The position numbers were made by a program, and so were the translations under genes. 64,000 bases of DNA from Linnemannia schmuckeri (lineage: Eukaryota; Mortierellomycota; Mortierellomycetes; Mortierellales; Mortierellaceae). Positions 24,193-34,727 of the stretch are shown here, piece by piece (positions within the stretch are counted from its first letter, which is position 1; each line of letters begins with the position of its first letter). The notes beneath the pieces are model-generated. The model saw only the letters and a list, made by a program, of their open reading frames with translations, did not search any database and was not told the origin of the DNA. Location of the stretch: contig JANATG010000003.1 of NCBI GenBank assembly GCA_029449235.1, positions 62,001 to 126,000 on the forward strand. Direction: 5' to 3'.

Positions 24193-26318
24193 AGGATGGA
24201 GGGTGTTGATTGAGATGCAAACCAAAACAGAGTGGATGCAGAAAAAGGGAGAGATGTGATTGATTATATAGAAAAAAAAAGTGGAAAGAGTACAAGAAGA
24301 GATGTACAGATCGCTCTGGATTGGCTTTTGTTTCGAGAGTAATGGCAGGGAAGAGAGGGAGATCAACAACGGTCATCCGAGGTGGATGTCCGGGAAAGAT
24401 GTGGACGACACTCCATGGAGGAACGTCGTGAAGGCGGGAAAGGGAGGACGGGAGCGAACTGGGAAAGCGTGTGGTTGGTGAGCGAGAGAAGGGAAGGCTG
24501 ACGTAGGCGTGGAAGAAGGGACGAAGGGAAGAAGAGAAGAAGAGAAGAAGAGATATGTGCCGACTGGATCGATGTGGATAGATAGATAGATTGATTGATA
24601 GAGGGAGAATGGGAATGGAGGAGGAGCACAAATAAAAGAAAAAAAGGAGGAAGAAGTAAAAACAAAAAAAAAATGGAGAGAACGAAAGAAATATACACGG
24701 ACGAAATCCGTCCTGTGTCAGCCTGCATGGATTAGGTGTGGTATCCAATGAAATGTATGGCGCGCGTATGTCTGATGATGACGAATTAAGGGTGACAGTG
24801 GCCATTGTTGGATCAATTTGAACCTCTATATTGGTTCCATTATTTGATATGAACCCGATCCAGCACATCACATTTCAGGAACAGGAAACAAGAAACAACT
24901 GATGAGTGATTGTGGAGATACACGACTGTAGACATCGATTGGTAACGGATGGAAATACAACTAACACTGGCAAAGTACTTATTGTAAGAAGCCTCACGTA
25001 AAGGAGAAAAACAAAATGCCAGTGATCCAACGCCGCGTCCTTCGCAGAACATTCAAATCGACGCGACAAGATAGCAACGCACTCACAAGCCAAACCTTCT
25101 TTTCTTTTTTGTACTTTTTCTGCTTCTTGTGCTCTTCTTATGCCTCTTCTCGGTCAGTCAAAAAACATGACCATTATAACAAGCGTTGACAGAACGGGGG
25201 AGGGAGGTGAACACTAACGAAAAACTTGTCCGTCCCCTTGTTTGTGTTGATGGTGGTTTTTTTGTCAGTGGTGGCATATCTTTGTTTACATTTGAGTGGT
25301 CAGTTAACCTTTCGTTCGGTTCGACTTTTAGTTTCACCCTTTCTCCCTTCCTTACTCTGACTCTGTCTTTTATTCCATTATTGACACTGCTCCTTTCCCT
25401 CCTCTCTGACTTCTTTAAGTAAGCTCTGATAGATCTCGTCTTAGTGTTTTCTAGCTTCTCTAGAGAAAGAACTCCAATAAACACAAGAAGAAAAAAAACT
25501 TCAAGAATGTCCGTTCGCGCATTTTCATGAGGGTATTAAAATGTGGCCGCATGATGTCGCGTATTGTCAAACTAGAGCTTGTGAAGGTGAGGTGGGGATG
25601 TGACGCTATGCGTGCTTTAAGAATCAAGGGGATGAAACCAAAAAAAAAAAGGGGGAATAAAAAAGGGATAAAAAAGGGAACAAAAAAAAACAAAAAAGAC
25701 AGACCTGAATGCATGCATCTTTGAGAAATAACAGAAGAAAAAAAAACTTTATCTCGCCGCTGCCACCCTCATCTCCTGACCGACCTTCCACCCAAACATT
25801 CCACTCTGCTTTTTGATAATGTCAAGGTATCTCTGAAGTCTCCTGCGCGAACTGTAATATCTACCTACATTGACAACTCTCTATACTTCTAATTGCTCTT
25901 GTTGGTGTACTTACTCACATCGTTGCTGCAAGGGTTTCTTGACTAACATTTAACACCCTGAATTGCAAGAAATGACTCGTCGCGCATTTGGCGTAAATGC
26001 GATAAGGCGAAAGGCACTCTTTTTCAATTTATAATTTCCAAGGGTTGCCTACCGTAAAAAGGAAAACTTGGTCTTTTAATTTGTTTTCCTTCTCCTTTTG
26101 TGGTTGACAGCATGAATACTATCCCTTGAAAGGCTGGTGATTCGACGACGTTATCATTTTAAATGAGGATGCAAATAAAGAAAAAGTCAAGTAGGTCTCC
26201 TTGATTTCATCAGGTGATGGTAGAAGCTTTAATCGTATTTACATCATCTCCTATTCTCTATTCCACCTCAAACACGAACGCAACGGCTTTCAACATTCAC
26301 ACAGACAGACGAATCGAC

Positions 26319-27654
26319 ATGGCATCAACAGCCGAATCCCCCAGGAATAGCGCCAGCGACGGAGGAGGAGGAGGAGGAGGCGAAGACAAGAAAGTCAAGA
26401 TGACACAGGTCGCCTCGAAGCCCATTCCCTTCACAGCCTTCCAAGCTCTCTGGGTTCCTGGTACCACACGGATATGTGCCCTTGGTTCCAACGATTCCGG
26501 ATTCGGCATCATTCAACTTTACAACCTCACCTTCAACCCCACCTCACCCTCATCACCCAAGAAACCAACTACCACAACAGCAGCAAAACAACAGCGACCA
26601 CGTTTGGTACTGCAATCCGAGACCGAGAAAAAGATCCAGTTCAAGTCAGGCACCTTCAGAGCGAGCCCCAGATCTTCAATACTCCCACATTTGTTGACGG
26701 GAGATTTCGAGGGTCGTGTTGGGCTTTGGGATCTGTCGCGGGCAGAGGTTCCCGTCTGGGTTTTCCGGGCACATGAGGATGTTGTTAATTGTATGGATGG
26801 TGCTGGGTCACGGACGGGGAGACCTGAGTTTGTGACTGGAGGACGGGATGGAACGGTCAAATTGTGGGATATGCGACAGGATCATAAGGCCACTGGAGCT
26901 ACTGGATCTGGAGCTGGAATGGCTTTAGGGAAGCCATTGTCGACGATGGCATCGTTGAAGAAACAGGTCGATGGACATGATGTCTGGTGTGTCAACATGG
27001 GAGTAAGACAAGGAAACGATGATGAGATGTTAGTCGTAGCAGGATACGATAATGGTGATCTGAGAGTCATGGACTTGCGGATGGGTCAGGCTGTCTTTGA
27101 GACCAACCTCCAACACGGAATTTGCTCGGTCGAGTTGAGTTCGCGTCGACAGGGGACGAACTCTCGATCCTTCTCCTCGTTGGTGGCGACTACCTTGGAG
27201 GGATCGATGCATATCTTTGATCTGGTTGATGGGCAACTCAAGGCTACAAGTGCAAGTATAGGATCAAATACGACAGCATTGACGGAAGAAGTGGTGGCAG
27301 TTCAATCGGGAGACGATAGTACGCTGTGGCAAATTCGACATGTCCCTCAACGTCCTGACATCTTCGCCGTCACGGATGGCGGTGGATATATTCACCTGTA
27401 TGTTTGCACTCTTTTTTTCTTTATGGACGCAGAGAGATGCAGGAAATCATTGTGTTTTGCTTACTCACATACGCGTTATTTCCTCGCTTTTTAGGTATGA
27501 ACATGGAGACGAAAAGACACTGACAAAGCCACTTGGATCACACAAGTTGGCGGAGCAAGGGATTCTATCGCTCGAGTTCAACGAGGATCTGGAGGGTCTC
27601 TTTGTCGGATGTGACCTCGACAACACTCTCCGTGTGGGCATGCTTCACCTCTAA
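26319..27654 (+). CDS. WD40 protein, DNAAF10/WDR92 (Monad)-like (412 aa)
   Basis: Two exons, 26319-27397 and 27495-27654, join to give 412 codons. After a Ser/Gly-rich start come family-typical phrases in order: FQALWVPGTTRICALGSN, GDFEGRVGLWDL with EVPVW, HEDVVNCMDG, FVTGGRDGTVKLWDMRQ, VVAGYDNGDLRVMDLR, ETNLQHGICSVEL, LVATTLEGSMHIFD, and a final FNEDLEGLFVGCDLDNTLRV blade. Human WDR92/DNAAF10 works with the R2TP/prefoldin-like chaperone and axonemal dynein pre-assembly. An upstream in-frame ATG at 26214 would add 35 residues with no family similarity, so I start at 26319. Convergent with the zinc chaperone gene, 101 bases apart. Confidence 0.88.
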
Positions 27655-27755
27655 CCAGGAATGAGGCGAATAAACCATACAAATTTTGCATCATCCCGCT
27701 TTGCACTTTCCTGGCATATTCGATACCGCTTGTATGATATTTTAATTAGTGGATA

Positions 27756-29539
27756 TTATTGCTTGGACGCCAATCGCTCGGCGACAAAATCGGTATAGTT
27801 GGCAGGTAATTGCTTATCCCACGCAAAAGTAGCCCGACTCGTCTTGAACTCGCTCAGGACCTCGCCGCTATCGTAGGTGCCGCCACATCCGTGGACGAGT
27901 TTGTCCTGAATGCCCCAAAGTTCGCCCATCAAGATAAAATGCATCTGCAGCTCCTGATCCGCAGGACGCTCCTTTTTGCAGGCATGGGTATGTTCGGAGT
28001 GGTCGTGGTCGAGGTCGCACTTGTGGGATTCTTTTTCTTCTTCGTCATCCGAAGGCTCGAGGTTGTCCTTCTCGGGGACGGGGATGATGGTCCATTTGCC
28101 GAACGCATGGTTGACCACATAGATGGTGGTCCCTGCGGTTGACCCAGTAACGCCCGAGAGTCGCACGAATCCCTTGAGTCGATAAACATCCTCCTTGCTC
28201 AAAGTTCCCAGAAACTTTTCAAACGCAGTCAGATTCAGCACCTTTTCCGGATTACGGGTCTTAGGTCCATAGCACTTGATCTCCATGGTATCAAGTTCAT
28301 TCCTGTGATGGGTCTTGTCGCCGTTTTGGTTCAATTCGTCCTGGAAAGTCTTGTTATTGGGTCCTGTGGGTCCTTGGAGTTGGAAAAGTTTGGTGTCGAG
28401 TCCAAAGATCAGTTCGGGCGAGACGGGTTGATCGGCGTTGACGAGGATCTTGGGGGCATCGGTGTTGAGATCGTTGACACGGTCGATTACCCGATCCATG
28501 TCCCGTTCGCTCACCTATTTGTTGCAGAGGAATCAATAACTATAGTTAGCACACATAATCAAATTAAGTGCCGGAAATAATAAGTTTAGCAAACTGGTTA
28601 AAAAGCAGTGATCCTTTACGCCTTCATGCTTGGTGAGGAGGACGAGATCGGTGTACTGGGCTTGCAGCTTGGCTGTGTAGGAGTTATCAGCGTATCCGAC
28701 AAAGTTCTTGCAATCAACCACATTCAGGATCGAGTCCAGAACAAATCCCTCGTCCGCCAACTCTCTGATCTGCCACGCAATAGGGCCTATTCGTACAATA
28801 GTAGCGACATAGATGTACTATTAACATGAATTGTTCGACGGACAGCATTTACATGATAACAAACAAAGAGTTCATGTTACCTGGAAATGCGGATCCGCTG
28901 GTTTCGATGATGATGCGATCGGGATTGTACTTTTCCTTCAGCTCCAAAAGGCCCTCCTTCATTTGTCCGACGAGGACACAGCACAGACAGCCATTGGTCA
29001 TTTCCTGGACATCGATGTTATTGAGCTTTGCAATCTGCGAGTCGACTATTAGCAAAGGGTGTTTTCAATTGGGACAAAGAGAGAAAGAGAGAGATAAGGA
29101 TGAGAGTTTTTAACAGTTGTGTTCCAGACAGGAAGTGTGGTAATGGTATTTCGTGTCACCGCTCTGAAGTTTCGTATGATTATTTTTCGGTGGAAATGCT
29201 TTTTAGGAAAAAGAGTACTTTTAGCTTATCCATGAAATATCGTTTATTTACCTTTGACATCGCCAAACTCGTTCTTGAGGAGACAAAACTTGTAATTCTT
29301 GGGCATCGAGTTCATCAACGACAGAATGATTGTCTATTAGCATCAATTGAGGTTCATGACATGGCGTATCGTTAGAACTCGTAAGGGTCGTGTAAACGAG
29401 AGATAAGAATGATACAAAGTATAAAGAAGAAAGGAGAATGCTTACAGTCTTTCCAACGCCAACAAAGCCGGTGAAGACGGTAACGGGAACCTTTCCGCCT
29501 TTGCTAACAGAGTTTTTTGTTCTTCCTGGCAAGTCCATT
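27756..29539 (-). CDS. CobW/COG0523 GTPase, ZNG1-like zinc metallochaperone
   Basis: Five exons: 29539-29447, 29333-29252, about 29045-28880, about 28785-28618 and about 28514-27756. In order they give the Walker A GFVGVGKT, NEFGDV, the metal-binding GCLCC (CxCC), ETSG (GTPase switch), VLDSILNVVDC, and TKHEG in place of the usual NKxD. The C-terminal CobW_C part (FVRLSG, HFILMGELW) carries a His/Asp-rich insert (DHDHSEHTHACKK) likely to bind Zn2+. Family members use GTP to pass zinc to methionine aminopeptidase in eukaryotes. Walker A is separated from the rest by an intron. Head-to-head with the AP endonuclease, 223 bases between starts. Confidence 0.85.
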
Positions 29540-29762
29540 GTGTGCAATTAGTATATAATGTGATGAATGTGCGAAAGTAAAGGAAGAACGAATGAGGTAG
29601 CGAACAACTTCAAGCCCCAACGGCAGATAATGGAATGTGGCTGGAGCTAGTGATCGATTGGGTGGACTGCCTTTTTTTATCATCAGCCGATCGTGGTCCT
29701 CATGATTTTTTACACGACTTAAAGGCCCTTTTTTCCGTCCCACAAACAACAACAATAGCATA

Positions 29763-31415
29763 ATGAAAATGCGTGCTCTGTCCCTGTCCCAGTCCCAGTC
29801 CCTGGTTCGCCAGTTGTTGCCACTAAACTTGTTTCAACCAACACTCACACCAACACGACAACTGACAGCGACTTCCTCTTCTTCTTCGTCTTCTTCCTAT
29901 CCCTCCTCTCTTTCCTCCCTCTTCTTCTCTTCTCGCCTTCCTCACACACACCCCAGAATACGCTTGACATTACACTGTCAAGTCAACATCTCCCGTGTGT
30001 ACTCATTCGCTACTTTTCGACTCTCACAACTCATCGGCTCGTCTTTTTCTCACCACTACTCAAGAATTATATCAATCAACACCATGGTCACAAAACGAAC
30101 AACCGCGTCCTCCACCAGGTCCTCGTCAAGACTCACCGCACAAACAGATACCTCTAACAATAACGTTTCCGTCAAAGTCTCCGTCACCTCCTCCACCACT
30201 GTCGCAACCACTACCACCACTAAGTTAGCCAAGCGCGCTACTCAAGACGAGAAAGCCGATGACGACGTTGAGACCGCCAGCACCGAGGATAAGGAGGATG
30301 GAGATTATACCGGTGGAGCTACCAAGAAACAAAAGAAGGCTGCTACAACTGCTACTGTTGCTGCTGCTCTTCCTGCTTTGAAGAAGCAAAAGTCAGCAAC
30401 AAAGGTTCCTATCCGCGCCAACTCGCACACCAACACGGCCATGCCCAATCCTCTTGTCCTCCCCAAGACTCCCGACGGATGTGTCAAGATCACCTCCTGG
30501 AACGTCTCCGGTCTCAACTCTTCCCTCAAGAAGGTATATAACCCCGCTTCCCCCCAGTTTTAAAACTGTCGATCTAGACTTTTGTATTAATGTGGGAGTT
30601 CTTTTTATGTTTTTCAACTCTTTAATAACGCACGATCCAATATTGATTTCACCCCCTGACATCAAACATAGGGCTTCAAAACGTACATCACGGCGGAGGA
30701 CGCAGACGTGATTTGCATTCAGGAACACAAGGTGCAACAACCCCTCCTCAACATTATCGATCCCAAGGTCTACCCCTTCAGCTGGTGGGGTTTTGAAGAA
30801 AAGAAGGGCTATGCCGGAGTCGCTATATTCTGCAAGACCAAGCCTATCAACGTCACCGCAGGTCTGCCTACTCACCCAGACCCAGCATGCACCAAGGGTC
30901 GCATCGTGACACTCGAGTACCCGACCTGTTTCATCCTTGGATGCTACGTTCCCAATGCCGGTCAGGGCCTGGTCCGACTCAAGGAGAGGATGGTCTGGGA
31001 TAAGGCCATGAAGGCCTGGTTGTTGGACTTGAAGACTAAGGGGAAGCAGATCATCTGGACAGGAGACTTGAATGTCTGTCATCAGCCGATTGATTTGCGG
31101 AACCCAGCGACCAACACTACCTCCGCCGGCTTCACACCCGAAGAACGCGCTGGGTTTTCAGAGATCCTCGAGGAAGTTGATTTAGTCGACACTTTCCGAG
31201 AAATCCAAGGAACGGGGAAGGAGGCCGAGGGCCAGTATTCGTATTTCTCGTATCGGTTCCAGTGTCGTGTCAAGGGGATCGGTTGGAGATTGGATTACTT
31301 TGTGACGGATCAGAAGTTGTATAAGGAGAGGCTTGTTGAGAGTGTCATCCGGGAGGAATGCTATGGTGCCAGTGATCACGTCCCCGTCGTCCTGGTCATC
31401 AAGGGAGACCTGTAG
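29763..31415 (+). CDS. AP endonuclease, ExoIII/APE1 type
   Basis: Exons 29763-30533 and 30672-31415. The catalytic core has SWNVSGL (metal Asn), IQEHK (metal Glu; QETK is usual, so Thr is replaced by His), GYAGVAIF, LGCYVPNAG (catalytic Tyr), WTGDLNVCH (Asp/Asn), SAGFTPEERAGF, RLDYF and SDHVPVV (catalytic Asp/His). It cleaves the backbone at abasic sites in base excision repair. From the first ATG the protein is 504 aa with an Arg/Ser/Leu-rich, acid-poor start of mitochondrial-presequence type. A second in-frame ATG at 30084 (MVTKRTT) would give 397 aa with a basic, nuclear-type N-terminus. Confidence 0.9.
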
Positions 31416-31483
31416 TCGTAGAAATGGTGCACGCGAACAGCATTGAAAAAGAAACAAGACATCTGTAAATATCTACAATGCGG

Positions 31484-31489
31484 AATAAA
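31484..31489 (+). terminator. Poly(A) signal AATAAA
   Basis: Lies 68 bases beyond the AP endonuclease stop codon and 30 bases before the convergent AN1 zinc-finger gene ends. Confidence 0.5.
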
Positions 31490-31518
31490 TTGCTAACTGC
31501 TCATACACGAATGGGGAT

Positions 31519-33071
31519 TTATTGCGTAGACCATGCCCAGTCTGCAGGGGCCAGGAAGAAGACGTCGCCACTCTCGACGGTCGTGATCTGTTGTAATCGA
31601 TCCTGCATGCTGAGAATTGTTGGTGTATCGTCCAACTCCTTTGCGTGGAATATGCTGAATCTCTATTAGTTCGGCGTCAAGACAGGGAAGGATTCATTTA
31701 GAAGTCAGGTTGTTAGTACCTGAGATGCAATAATTAGGATGTCTGTTTAAAAGAGAACAAAACTACAGTGTGTTACCTTTTGGGCTTCGAAGGGTTCATT
31801 CTTGGGTACGGCAATCTTGAGCCATTCGACAATCTTGTCCATTGATCGGCCTACCGTCCAAGTCTACAGCGCCAAAGCATGTCAAATATAAGTAAGCACA
31901 GCATGGTTAGCAAAGGCATAACGAAGGGTCATGTCATCAGACTATGAGTGGAGGGAAACGACAGGCGTGTTACCTTGTCGACGTAGACAGATTTGTCGTC
32001 TAACTGAGGAAACACAGGTGACCGGATATATACATATACTCTTGAGCTGATGGGGATTTTGTCTTCGCCCTAGTACGTCACCATAAGCGCGTCCGCCATG
32101 TCAATCAATGTGTTGCGGTGACCAGTTTGAACCATCATCATCAATCGCAAACTCTTCTGTTGCAAGGAGATTTAATTACCACAGCGGTTTTCTTGATTTT
32201 CATGATAGTGACGACGCGAGAAGCCTTCCTGACCTTTGGCTGAGCCGGTGTCGCAGTTGTACCAATAGTAGCTGAAGGAGTTGCAGTAATGGTTGCGCCC
32301 GATTTGGTAGTAGTGCTCCTAGCAGCGATCTTGGCTTTTGCCTCAGCAATAGCCGTCTTGGCCGCTTCTGCCTTCGCCTTTGTTTGCGCCTGCTTCTCCT
32401 CCGGCGTCATCGTTGATCCCGTCGTAGTTGCAGCTGTCGTTGGGCCGGTAGTAGACCCAGTCAGTTTCCGTGCAATGGTATCCTTAATCCCCTGGCGTCT
32501 GGCAACTTCGGTTTCCGCTACTCGTTTGCGTTCCTCGATCTTTGGGCAGTTGTGGTCAGATGGTTGACGGTGTGGGAGACAAAAGGTCTGGGAACAATCA
32601 GGACAGGTTTGGACGACTCTATCGCGGCGATTGCATTTCGGTAGGGCACAGAGGACGGCGATAGATTGAACTTTTGGGAGGTTGTGGAGGTTGCTACTGC
32701 ACCCTGCTTCTATATGCTCCTTCAGCTAATAGTTGTTTCATGAATATCAAAAACGGGGAATACGGTTAAACAATAGTTACGATTGCGTTTAAAGTTGCTG
32801 ATTGTTGTTCTTTTTCGTTAAATATGTGAAAACACATTACGATAGTAGCGGGGTTGTGTTGCTTAGGTGTGAGGAGAAGTTGCTCGCAGAGTGGACAAAC
32901 TTGGACTGAGTTTGCATGGGATTCCATGGACCAGTTGGGGCAGGCATGGTCTGCAGGCAGTCTGTGAGGAGAACAGAATGTCTTTTGACAGAAGGTGCAT
33001 TGGAAAGGGAGAAAGTCGAGGGATTGGCATGAAGGTGAGTCGCAGTGAGCGCCAACTGATGGAAACTCCAT
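31519..33071 (-). pseudogene. ZFAND1/Cuz1-like double AN1 zinc-finger gene with frame breaks
   Basis: Exon 1 (from 33071) has one AN1 finger, CTFCQKTFCSPHRLPADHAC. Exon 2 has the second, CPDCSQTFCLPHRQPSDHNC, then an Ala/Thr/Lys linker. Later exons give a ubiquitin-like C-terminal region: VYVDK, WTVGRSMDKIVEWL, and SIFHAKELDD to a stop at 31519. ZFAND1/Cuz1 links Cdc48/p97 to the proteasome in arsenite-stress clearance. The frame breaks twice: a 23-nt segment at 32157-32179 (GT..AG-ended but too short for a normal intron) shifts it, and TAG at 32072-32070 interrupts MVTY-GEDKIP. Flanking coding sequence is well preserved, so this is a recent pseudogene, a sequence error, or a gene with an unusual micro-intron plus readthrough. 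Confidence 0.65.
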
Positions 33072-33233
33072 TGCTGTTCGAGAAAATATGTGAGGAAGAG
33101 TGGAGTGGAAAGGGGGCAGGAAAAAAAAAGACAGAGGCCATTTATTGATTTCTTATTTTGAAATTCTGCGCGATAAAAAAAAAATGTATGGCTACGCGTC
33201 AAAAGAAAGAAGAGGGATATGCCGCAACAGCAT

Positions 33234-34178
33234 CTAGTCCCGTTTCTTTTCAGCAGGCTGGATAAAAGTAACAGCAGGGAGGAAGTCCTTCCACATGTAG
33301 ACATGCGGCTCCCGTCCTCGAATATCATAATGATAATACATTACAACAACAGACTCACCATAGATACCATACGCCGAAAGCAGATGCCACCACGCGTGCA
33401 ACTGCGGGTTCCACTTCAAAACAGATTCCTTACTGACACCATTGATAAACACGCACAAATTGTAATCCACCAGCCACACAGTCACCGCAGCCAGAATAGT
33501 CCAGCACGAGAGACGGATTAGTTTCGAGATATCCGGATTGGGTCGGATGGGCTGTTGTTGTAGGTGGAATCCACGGAGGAAGTAGAGTCCTGTAAGAACC
33601 ATGGATGAGTAGGTCGCCTGGAAGGAGACCGATTGGAGTGTCCCTGACGTTGTTGAGAATATGATCGTCGTTACCACTTTTTGAAAAGGCAGGGTGTCAA
33701 TTAAGTGTTAATTTCAGAGCGTTTCAACCAGGAACATGCAACATGCAGAAGCAGAAGAGCACCGAGGGAAAGTAAGATACACACCTAACCAAGCGCCAAG
33801 AGCAATAGGGAGCCACCGACCCTGCTTCCCAAACCGGGTCTCGATACAGATAAACATCCCCACAGTCGCGGCATAGAGCATCGGCAGCTCATCCAACAGC
33901 TGCATCTTGTGTCTCAACGTCCCATGGAACAGCACCGAGCCCACTCCAGCCGCAAAAAATATCTGCATAAACAGTGCCATCCGGCGTTCGGTGTACGAGG
34001 CCAGGTTCATGTATCCGGCGGCGGCGATGGCAGCGATCAAAAAGCTGGAGGTTGTGTTCCAGAACTCTGCGATATAGAAGCTGACTGTGTAGTTGTTCTC
34101 GCACCAGTCAATTGATGCCGTGTTGGGTGACCAGAATCCGATTTTGTCGAATTCTGGTGATACTGATGTTGGCGCCAT
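33234..34178 (-). CDS. Alkaline ceramidase (278 aa)
   Basis: Two exons, 34178-33785 and 33676-33234, join in phase 1. The family signature opens the protein: GFWSPNTASIDWCENNY and IAEFWNTTSS (His/Asp zinc-binding scaffold), then SVLFHGTL, LDELPM and, near the end, LHAWWHLLSAYG. About seven hydrophobic segments span the length, as expected for this ER/Golgi membrane enzyme. It cleaves ceramide to sphingosine or phytosphingosine and fatty acid, like yeast YPC1/YDC1 and animal ACER. Length matches the family (about 260-320). Confidence 0.92.
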
Positions 34179-34727
34179 CGTTCAAGTGGGGTACTGGTGT
34201 GTGAGTGTGTATAGAGAGGACGAATTAGGCTGAAGGGAGAAATATTGGGAACTAAGAAAGAGAGAGAGGGGAAGGAGAGAAAAAGAAAGTAGAAAAGGGG
34301 GGAGCAAAGGGAGGAAAAGGAGGAGAGTTGGTGTGTAAGGAGGGCTAATGCGAGGTTCATCATCACTAAAAAAAAAAAAGTGACTGCCAACCTTTCTTGT
34401 CTCAGGAACTATCGAGCAAGCATTTATCCTCTTACTTGACCATATAAAACAAAGTAGAGCAAAGCGTTCAAAGGGTGGCACCCTAGTGGCAAGGCGAAGA
34501 TCTCTCCAAATCAATCGGTTACATGGCAATAGCACGGATAACCGCGATCAACAGTCGATCGGTTTCATGTACCTCACTTTCCAACTTGAACGCAACCCTC
34601 TTTCGTCAAAATAATAATCGCACAGTATTTTCTCTCTCTATTTTCTCTATTCTCCTTCACTTCTTCCTTCCATTATTATAAAAAAAGAATAAATAAGAGT
34701 GGATGCATCACTTGAGCTAGAAATGGG

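Larger units (their letters stand above)
21630..26318. other. 4.7-kb gene-poor, purine-biased region
   Basis: From about 21840 to 25750 the + strand is dominated by A and G with many short A-runs, so long open frames on the minus strand are strings of F/S/L/P with no domain. I see no gene, RNA gene or coding-like pattern. 26000-26200 has mixed composition but no supported feature. The region could hold a long non-coding RNA or long leaders, but nothing shows it. Confidence 0.5.

Noticed and set aside
23618..24871. 417-codon open frame on the minus strand
   Set aside because: Composition is almost only F, S, L, P and H because the strand is pyrimidine-rich; no domain, no conserved-looking block, and overlapping frames are equally open.
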